From Pseudomonadota bacterium (lineage in GTDB: Bacteria; Myxococcota; UBA9042; PHBI01), in the NCBI GenBank assembly GCA_005788935.1, contig SYAK01000295.1, forward strand, positions 1 through 10,077: 10,077 nucleotides of DNA, written 5' to 3'. A model generated the notes under the pieces. The model worked only from the letters and a program-made list of their open reading frames with translations. It was not told the DNA's origin and ran no database searches. The translations under genes were made by a program, and so were the position numbers. This document shows, in pieces, positions 4,867 to 10,077 of the stretch (the first letter of the stretch is position 1; each line of letters begins with the position of its first letter).

Positions 4867-5943
4867 TCAGGGGGCGAGGCGCGGTACAGACGGCGGGCGG
4901 AGGCGCGGGGCAGGTGCGTCGTCCTCGGAGTCGTCCTCCTCGGCCTCGTCGCCCTCACCTTCGTCGTCGTCCGTGTCTCCCGCGGCGTCGGCGTCGTCCT
5001 CGTCGCCATCTTCGCCCTCCGGCTCGCCCTCGGGCGCGACGGAGTCCGGAAGCTTCAGCCTGAAATCGGGCGGGGCGTCAAGCAAATCCGGAACCGTGTC
5101 ATCCGTTTCGGGAGGCGGTGACGTCTCGGCCGCCTTGAGCGCCGCCTGCGCCGCGACAAGACGGCGCTCGAGCTCGGAGCGGCGGGGCGACTCCGGAAAG
5201 CGCTCAAGCACCTTCGCGAGCGCCTTGACGCTCTGAGCGGGCGACCCGATGCGCTCCGCAGCCTCGACGAGGCGCCACCCAGCTGGCTCGTCGACGAGCT
5301 CAGGGTAGCGCTCGAACGCCCCGAGCAGCCGCGCGGCGACACCCGACCACGCGGCCTTGCCCGCGTAGAACTGGGCCGCGTAGAGCTCGTGATTCAGCAG
5401 CAGCCGACGCGTCGCGGTCAGCATCGTGCGCACCTCGGCCGCGTACGGACTGGTCGGAAAGAGCGTCAGGAAGCCCGTCAGCTCGGTCTCCGTCTGCTGC
5501 GTGAGCGTCAGATCCATCTCGTGCGCGGGCGGCGACAGGAACCACTCGGTCGGCAGTCGCCGGAAGTAGCCCGCGGCGATGCGGAACCGGGCATACGCGA
5601 GGTTCGGGTCCCCGCGGTGCTGGTTGACGAAGGCCCGATAGATCTCGGTCGCCTCGGCGTAGCGCCCCTCGAGGAAGAGCGCGTCCCCGTGACGGAGCCG
5701 CGCGAGCGTCGCGTGACGAACGTGACGCGGAGCGGCCGAGAGGGTTTGGAAGATCTCGGAGGCGCGGAGGTAGTCGCCCGCCACGAGTCGCTCCATCCCC
5801 CGGTAGTAGGCGATGCGCGACGGATCGGTGGCGTCGGGCGGGAGCGGGGGCCCGCTGGAGCCGCACGCGGACGCAGCCGTGGCGGCGGCGAGAGCGAGGA
5901 GCAGCCGCTCGAGGCGAGGCAGGCGGGGACCGCGGCGTGTCAC
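4867..5943 (-). CDS. bamD: BamD-like outer-membrane assembly lipoprotein with acidic tail
   Basis: BamD is the TPR lipoprotein of the BAM complex, which inserts beta-barrel proteins into the outer membrane from the periplasm. A basic N-terminus and hydrophobic run (LLLALAAATAASA) lead to Cys27, a lipidation site. TPR-like helices follow from about residue 44 to 265. They include YYRGMERLVAGDYLRASEIF, a second repeat ending EGRYAEATEIYRAF, and a BamD-typical block with YARFRIAAGYF, the following D-L-T-L-T stretch and LFPTSPYAAEV. E. coli BamD has about 245 residues and this protein has 358. The extra C-terminus is Asp/Glu-rich (about 304-342) and ends Pro/Arg-rich. The start is GTG at 5941-5943, set by the signal peptide, with GGAAG a little upstream. 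Another tetratricopeptide lipoprotein is possible, but the block order favours BamD. Confidence 0.85.
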   Translation of the reverse strand: MTRRGPRLPRLERLLLALAAATAASACGSSGPPLPPDATDPSRIAYYRGMERLVAGDYLRASEIFQTLSAAPRHVRHATLARLRHGDALFLEGRYAEATEIYRAFVNQHRGDPNLAYARFRIAAGYFRRLPTEWFLSPPAHEMDLTLTQQTETELTGFLTLFPTSPYAAEVRTMLTATRRLLLNHELYAAQFYAGKAAWSGVAARLLGAFERYPELVDEPAGWRLVEAAERIGSPAQSVKALAKVLERFPESPRRSELERRLVAAQAALKAAETSPPPETDDTVPDLLDAPPDFRLKLPDSVAPEGEPEGEDGDEDDADAAGDTDDDEGEGDEAEEDDSEDDAPAPRLRPPSVPRLAP

Positions 5944-5972
5944 GTGGGCAGCTTCCGGCGAGAGGGCCCCGG

Positions 5973-6002
5973 AACCTAGCGGGCGGCTGGTGCACGCGTC
6001 AA
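5973..6002 (-). promoter_or_regulatory. Candidate promoter for the bamD-like gene
   Basis: On the minus strand TTGACG (5997-6002, 5/6 match) and TAGGTT (5973-5978, 3/6) are separated by 18 bp. Transcription would start near 5966, about 22 nt before the GTG start. The strong -35 and short leader make this one of the better promoter calls here. Confidence 0.5.
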
Positions 6003-6106
6003 CCTCGACGCTGCGGGAGCTCGGCGGAAGTCATCGCCGGGCGGTGTGACGTGCGGAAGGACCGCCGCGGTTGGGGCGCCCGTCAGAGCGGTGCGTGTCG
6101 GGCCGG

Positions 6107-6136
6107 TTGCCCCGCTGACAGGTCTCGGGCTAGAGT
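6107..6136 (+). promoter_or_regulatory. Candidate promoter for the 6250-6924 gene
   Basis: TTGCCC (6107-6112, 4/6) and TAGAGT (6131-6136, 4/6) are separated by 18 bp. The predicted start near 6143 would leave a leader of roughly 105 nt. Confidence 0.45.
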
Positions 6137-6237
6137 CGGCCACGTGACGGGTGTCGATGCGTCCAGACCTCCGGACGCGGCCCCGGCGTTCGCACGACCA
6201 CACCCCGAGGTCGTCGCCCGAGACCCGCCCGAGACAC

Positions 6238-6241
6238 GGAG
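6238..6241 (+). promoter_or_regulatory. Ribosome binding site that decides the start at 6250
   Basis: GGAG lies 8 nt before the ATG at 6250 but only 2 nt before the ATG at 6244. The second ATG is therefore preferred. Confidence 0.5.
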
Positions 6242-6249
6242 TAATGATC

Positions 6250-6924
6250 ATGACGACCTCGACCGAGACGCAGGCGCTGATCGCGCGCCTCGACCGCATG
6301 GAGGCGCTGCTCGCGCGCGTGCTCATCGCCGTCGAGGGGACCCGCCCCGCCGTTGCGCCGGTCGCAACACCCGAGCCAGCCGCCCCCCTCGAGCCGATCG
6401 CGCCGAACGAGCCGCCGCGCATTCGCGTGGCGCCACCCGGGACTCCCGCCGTGCGCGCCGCAGCGGCCCCCCTCCCGGCCGAACCGGCACCAGCGCCCGC
6501 ACCCGCAGAGCCTGCCCGCTGGAGTCTGAGCGAGGGCGACGGTCCGCCGGTCCCGGGCCCGGATGCCCCGATCCACGCGATTGTCGAGCGCCTGTTCGAG
6601 GCGGCCCTCGAGCCGAAGGCCGAGGACACCTGGGCGATCCTCATGCGCCTCTTTCACTCGTCACAGCTCGTCGGCCCGCGCGCGCTCGACCACTTCAAGG
6701 GGTTTGCGTGGACACGGTTGCGCCGCAACGCGAAGATCTACCTGCCTGACGGGACACCCGCGAGCTTCCGCATCGCGTACACGGACCCGCTCGAGCCGCG
6801 CGGCCACGAGAAGGAGATCCGGCTCTTCGTCAAGACGGTCGACGACCGCATGCCCGTCCCGCTCGTCCTGACCCGCGACCCCGCGGCGGGCGGCGCGTGG
6901 CGCGTCTCGAACATCTCGCTCTGA
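6250..6924 (+). CDS. Hypothetical protein, helix, Pro/Ala linker and C-terminal domain
   Basis: The 224-residue protein has three parts. An N-terminal amphipathic helix (residues 5-30, QALIARLDRMEALLARVLIA) could form a short coiled coil. A disordered Ala/Pro/Glu linker follows (about 31-106). A folded C-terminal domain (about 107-224) starts with helices such as IHAIVERLFEAALEP and DTWAILMRLFHSSQLVG. It ends in beta-like segments such as EIRLFVKTVDDRMPVPLVLTR and a final WRVSNISL. A helical start with a closing strand of the form G-x-W-R-V recalls NTF2-like domains, but I cannot confirm this. No signal peptide is visible. The gene is 52 bp upstream of the glycoside hydrolase gene on the same strand. 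The two may share a transcript, though nothing in the product suggests a carbohydrate role. Confidence 0.78.
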   Translation: MTTSTETQALIARLDRMEALLARVLIAVEGTRPAVAPVATPEPAAPLEPIAPNEPPRIRVAPPGTPAVRAAAAPLPAEPAPAPAPAEPARWSLSEGDGPPVPGPDAPIHAIVERLFEAALEPKAEDTWAILMRLFHSSQLVGPRALDHFKGFAWTRLRRNAKIYLPDGTPASFRIAYTDPLEPRGHEKEIRLFVKTVDDRMPVPLVLTRDPAAGGAWRVSNISL

Positions 6925-6927
6925 CAC

Positions 6928-6942
6928 GGGGCGTTTCGCCCT
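6928..6942 (+). other. Small hairpin between the hypothetical and glycosidase genes
   Basis: GGGCG (6929-6933) pairs with CGCCC (6937-6941) around TTT, with a possible G-T pair outside. It begins 4 nt after the 6924 stop codon. Without a T-run it may only attenuate read-through into the next gene. Confidence 0.3.
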
Positions 6943-6976
6943 TCCCGGACGCCGCGCAGGACGGCAAGCTCGCGGA

Positions 6977-9019
6977 ATGGACCTCTCCTGCCCCGTCGCC
7001 CGTGCCCTCGCGCTCCGACCTGAACCGCAACCCGTTGCGTACCGGCAGCCCGCGGGTCTTTCGCCTGCCGTACGCTGCACGTGGCCGTTCCTGGGGGCCT
7101 TCATCGCCGCCGGGCTCTTTGGCTGCGGTGGCGCAAACGATGACGGGCGTGATGGCGACGCAGACGGCCCCACGCCGCTCGACGCCGCCGGGGACGCCGC
7201 GACCTCCGACCTGTCCGAGCTGGCTGCCCCCATCGCCCGCACCCACTGGCAGACCTTCGAAGCGACGCTCGACCGACCGGTCACCGAGGAAAACCCCTTC
7301 GATCCCGGTATCATCGCGATCGACGCGACCTTCACGGGACCCGACGGCGCGACCTTCTCGGTGCCAGCCTTCGCGTTCCAGGACTTCAGCCGAGCGCTGG
7401 ACTCGGACGAGACCCCGCCGCGAGAGCGCCTGACGCCCGTCGGCGACCGGGTCTGGCGCGTCCGCTTCCGCCCGCCGATGGACGCGGCCGCTGGCGTCTG
7501 GCGCTGGTCGTGGCGCGCGACCACCCCGGACGGCGTCGAGACCTCGCCCGAGATGACGTTCACGCCGACACCCGACGCCAACACCCATGGCCTCGTCCGG
7601 ACCAGCCCGCATGATCGCCGGCAGCTCGCACACGAGGATGGAGCGCCATTCGTCGCGATCGGCGAAAACATGGCCTGGCACGACGCGCGCGGCAGCTTCG
7701 CCTACGATGACTGGCTCGCGACGCTGTCGCGCAGCGGCGGCAACTTCATCCGTGTCTGGATGCCGAGCTGGGCCTTCGGGCTGGAGTGGTCGACGCGCGC
7801 GGCCGACGGCACCCTGTCGGCCCGGCCAGGCGACTACGGCGATCGCCTCGATCGGGCCTGGCGCCTCGACACCGTCCTCGCCGAGGCCCGCCGACGCGGC
7901 GTTCAGGTCATGCTGACGCTCCAGAACCATGGCCCGTTCTCGACCGTCCACGCGAGCGAGTGGGCGCGAAACCCGTGGAATGCAGCTCTCGGAGGTCCCC
8001 TCGCGGCACCCGAGCAGGTCTTCGGAGACGCGACCGCGCGCGCCCTGTTCAAGCGCCGCCTGCGCTACATCACGGCCCGCTGGGGGCACCTCGACAACCT
8101 GCTCGCATGGGAGCTCTGGAACGAGGTCGACCTCGTGCACGCGCCCACCTCACCCGAGGTCGTCGCGTGGCATCGCGAGATGGGGGCCGAGCTGCGCGCG
8201 CTCGACCCGCACGATCGCCTCGTCACGACAAGCCTCGGCGGGCTCGAGGTCCTCGCCGCGCTGCTCGACGACGATGTCGCAGGCCTCGCGGAGCGGCACG
8301 CCCCGCTGTGGGACCTGCCAGAGATCGATCTCACCCAGCTGCACCTCTACGGACTCGGCGCGCTCCAGCTCGATTTTTCTCGTGATATCAGCCGCCTGAC
8401 CCCGTATCTCGCGTCCTTTGAACGGCCGCTCCTCGTCGCGGAGGCGGGCGTCAGCGCCGTGAGCGCCGACGAGACGCTGAGCGCCGACCCGACGCAGACC
8501 GCCTTCACCGACATCCTGTGGGGCGGCCTCTTCGCAGGCGGCTTCGGCGGCGGGATGAGCTGGTGGTGGGACGACATCACGCATCCGATGGCGCTCGAAC
8601 AGCTGCTTGCGCCGCTCGCGACGCTGGTGGCGGGTGTCGCCTTCGATCGCGAGGCCTTCGTGGCGGCGCTGAGCGAACCGACCCCGGAGCTGACCGTCCA
8701 GACCCTCGTCGGCGCGACCGTGGCCCTCGCGTGGCTGCGCGACACGGCGCATCAGCGCTGGGCACCAGCCGATCGGGTCCTGCCCGAGTCGACCGTGACG
8801 CTCGCAGGCCTCGAACCCGGGCGCTGGGTCGCCCGCTGGCTGGATCCGACGGTCGGCTGGTCCTGCCCGGAGGCCTTCCCGTGCGAGCCCCCGGAACGCG
8901 CCGTGCCGGCTGACGCGCGCGAGTTGAACGTCGGCCCCGACGGCCTCGCGACCGTCACCGCGCCCGCCTTCCGGCAGCACCTGGCCTTGCGCCTCGACCG
9001 CGCCACCGCGGCACCCTGA
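6977..9019 (+). CDS. Secreted glycoside hydrolase lipoprotein (clan GH-A type, with DUF5060-like domain)
   Basis: This is probably a surface-anchored polysaccharide-degrading enzyme. FLGAFIAAGLFGC gives a hydrophobic run and a lipobox Cys50, followed by an Asp/Gly-rich linker (51-75). A beta-sandwich like DUF5060 comes next (about 88-200), with HWQTFEA, ATFTGPDGATFSVPAF and VWRVRFRPP. The catalytic barrel (about 210-560) carries GGNFIRVWMPSWAFGLEW, HLDNLLAWELWNEVD (likely acid/base E383 after N382), HLY (456-458), RPLLVAEAG (likely nucleophile E489) and WWWDD (529-533). The C-terminal part (about 570-680) has VALAWLRD, LEPGRWVARWLDPTVGW and a closing strand. It resembles the putative collagen-binding domain (PF12904) found on such enzymes. 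The ATG at 6977 gives an unusually long n-region of 35 or so residues with a poor ribosome binding site. No other ATG, GTG or TTG codon lies between it and the lipobox. Substrate cannot be told from sequence. Confidence 0.88.
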   Translation: MDLSCPVARALALRPEPQPVAYRQPAGLSPAVRCTWPFLGAFIAAGLFGCGGANDDGRDGDADGPTPLDAAGDAATSDLSELAAPIARTHWQTFEATLDRPVTEENPFDPGIIAIDATFTGPDGATFSVPAFAFQDFSRALDSDETPPRERLTPVGDRVWRVRFRPPMDAAAGVWRWSWRATTPDGVETSPEMTFTPTPDANTHGLVRTSPHDRRQLAHEDGAPFVAIGENMAWHDARGSFAYDDWLATLSRSGGNFIRVWMPSWAFGLEWSTRAADGTLSARPGDYGDRLDRAWRLDTVLAEARRRGVQVMLTLQNHGPFSTVHASEWARNPWNAALGGPLAAPEQVFGDATARALFKRRLRYITARWGHLDNLLAWELWNEVDLVHAPTSPEVVAWHREMGAELRALDPHDRLVTTSLGGLEVLAALLDDDVAGLAERHAPLWDLPEIDLTQLHLYGLGALQLDFSRDISRLTPYLASFERPLLVAEAGVSAVSADETLSADPTQTAFTDILWGGLFAGGFGGGMSWWWDDITHPMALEQLLAPLATLVAGVAFDREAFVAALSEPTPELTVQTLVGATVALAWLRDTAHQRWAPADRVLPESTVTLAGLEPGRWVARWLDPTVGWSCPEAFPCEPPERAVPADARELNVGPDGLATVTAPAFRQHLALRLDRATAAP

Positions 9020-9091
9020 CGCGCGAACCCAGGCCAAAGTCCGGCGCGGGCCACCCTCCGCAACCTTGGCCAGCGCCCGTGTCCAGGACGC

Positions 9092-10077
9092 TCAGCCTTC
9101 CTCGAGGTCGTCCCACTCGCCGCCGTCGTCGTCGAAGTCGGCGTCACCCGTGGCGTCGCCGTCCTCCGCCTCGAAGGCGTCGTCGCCGAGGAACGCGCGG
9201 ACCGCCTCCTCATCGTCCCAGTCGACCGCCTTCCAGTCGAAGCCGCCCTCATGGTCCTGGTCGATGGCCGCCGACAGGTCCTGACCCTGGGCGAGCGAGG
9301 CCGCGAGCTCGCGACGCTTGGCCGAGAGCCCCTCGGGCGGTGCGCTGCGGCGATTCCGAAGGCGCGCGATGACGCGGATCGGCGTCCCCTCGAGGTCCCA
9401 GAACTCGCGGAAACGGTTCACGAGGAACCGTCTGTAGCTGAAATGCAGCGCCTCGGGATCGTTGCACCACAACACGAAGATCGGCGGGCCGGTCCGCACC
9501 TGCGTCGCGTAGTAGAAGCGCAGCCGGCGCCCCTTGTGGATCGGCGGCTGGTGCTTGTGGATGATCGCATCGAACGCCCGGTTCAGCTCGCCCGTCCCGA
9601 CGCGACGATTGTAGTTGGCGTAGGCCGCATCCACGAGCGGCAGGATCTTCTGCGTCCGCTGACCCGAGAGCCCCGAGATTGTGGTGATCGGCGCCCACTT
9701 GATAAACTCGAGGGTGTCATGGACGTGCTTGATTGCCGCGCCGAAGGTGCTGTTGTCCTTCTCGGCGATGGCGTCCCACTTGTTCAGCAGGACGACGCAG
9801 GCGCGCCCCTTGTCGCTGATGAGGCCCGCAAGCCGCGCATCCTGGTCGGAGATCGGCTCGCTCGCGTCAAGGACGAGCAGGCAGACGTGCGCGCGGTCGA
9901 TGCTCTTGAAGGTGCGGACGATGCTGATCTTCTCGACGCTCGTCCGGATCCACTTGCGACGCCTGACACCCGCCGTGTCGATCAGCAGGTAGCGCTGCGT
10001 CGTGCCGTCTGGCCGCGTGACGACGAGCGGGGTGTCGATGCTGTCGCGTGTCGTCCCGCTGACCTCGCTGACGATGA
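9092..10077 (-). CDS. der: Ribosome assembly GTPase Der (EngA), C-terminal part, with acidic tail
   Basis: Der has two tandem GTPase domains and a KH-like domain and is needed for 50S ribosomal subunit maturation. The gene runs off the right edge, so only 327 C-terminal residues are present. They cover the second GTPase domain from its switch I region. Seen are EVSGTTRDSID (G2), DTAGVRRRKW (G3), LVLDASEPISDQDARLAG, NKWD (G4) and TISGLSGQ (G5). The KH-like domain includes GELNRAFDAIIHKHQPP, RLRFYYATQV, PPIFVLWCNDPEALHFSYRRFL and EGTPIRV. Where Der proteins normally end, this one continues for about 85 residues. They include an Asp/Glu-rich, Trp-containing tail (about the last 54 residues, 9095-9256). 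A GTG at 9634 is internal and not a start. It converges with the glycosidase gene, 72 bp apart. Confidence 0.96.
   Translation of the reverse strand, partial: IVSEVSGTTRDSIDTPLVVTRPDGTTQRYLLIDTAGVRRRKWIRTSVEKISIVRTFKSIDRAHVCLLVLDASEPISDQDARLAGLISDKGRACVVLLNKWDAIAEKDNSTFGAAIKHVHDTLEFIKWAPITTISGLSGQRTQKILPLVDAAYANYNRRVGTGELNRAFDAIIHKHQPPIHKGRRLRFYYATQVRTGPPIFVLWCNDPEALHFSYRRFLVNRFREFWDLEGTPIRVIARLRNRRSAPPEGLSAKRRELAASLAQGQDLSAAIDQDHEGGFDWKAVDWDDEEAVRAFLGDDAFEAEDGDATGDADFDDDGGEWDDLEEG

Larger units (their letters stand above)
5944..6249. other. 306-bp divergent intergenic region
   Basis: No gene of its own is seen. It holds a candidate promoter for the bamD-like gene reading left and one for the 6250-6924 gene reading right. 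An open frame does run through 6151-6249 in phase with the right-hand gene. It encodes Arg/Pro/His-rich sequence without a ribosome binding site, so I treat it as leader. Confidence 0.5.

Noticed and set aside
6830..8140. A 436-codon open frame on the minus strand opposite the glycosidase gene
   Set aside because: It has shadow-like composition and no ribosome binding site or domain. The plus-strand frame carries the catalytic motifs.
9032..9071. GGCCAA/TTGGCC inverted repeat between the glycosidase and der genes
   Set aside because: The 6-bp arms are separated by 28 bases and have no T-run, which is too weak to call a terminator.
1..10077. Search for CRISPR arrays, tRNA genes, insertion sequences, phage or toxin-antitoxin modules
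   Set aside because: No regular spaced repeats, cloverleaf-like segments, transposase motifs or defence-system domains were seen on either strand by eye.

Overview
The window is very GC-rich (roughly 70% by eye) and densely coding. It reads as the chromosome of a Gram-negative bacterium of the myxobacterial type (Myxococcota or a related former deltaproteobacterial group). The reasons are a CdnL/CarD-type RNA polymerase regulator that closely resembles the Myxococcus form, a BamD-like outer-membrane lipoprotein, an Asp-rich lipoprotein linker on a secreted glycosidase, and many Ala/Pro/Glu-rich low-complexity segments. Placement below phylum is inference. No tRNA, rRNA, CRISPR array, insertion sequence or phage gene was found.

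Layout. (1) 2-766 (+) is the 3' part of a gene for a Pro-rich protein with a helical C-terminus; its start lies outside the window. (2) 852-1316 (-) encodes an unrecognised Ala/Pro-rich protein. It lies downstream of dtd (1438-1887, -), the D-aminoacyl-tRNA deacylase. (3) 1994-3463 (+) runs divergently from dtd and encodes an M20-type peptidase fold that appears to have lost key metal ligands. (4) 3543-4163 (-) is cdnL, an essential-type transcription factor with an added Pro-Glu and basic tail. (5) 4164-4483 holds the cdnL leader and a strong intrinsic terminator. That terminator serves a small basic protein gene (4484-4801, -), which lies 65 bp downstream of a bamD-like gene (4867-5943, -). 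(6) 5944-6249 is a divergent promoter region. (7) 6250-6924 (+) encodes a protein of unknown function. A large secreted glycoside hydrolase lipoprotein gene (6977-9019, +) follows in the same direction. (8) 9092-10077 (-) is the 3' two-thirds of der (engA), a ribosome assembly GTPase, cut by the window end.

How the genes work together. Most are housekeeping: proofreading of charged tRNA (dtd), stabilisation of open transcription complexes (cdnL), outer-membrane protein assembly (bamD) and 50S subunit maturation (der). They sit among lineage-specific genes of unknown role. I see no single accessory or defence system here. The most notable points are the degenerate M20 protein, the acidic or charged C-terminal tails on otherwise conserved proteins (BamD, Der, CdnL), and compact promoter arrangements at the dtd/M20 and cdnL upstream regions. 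All promoter calls are by eye and tentative.
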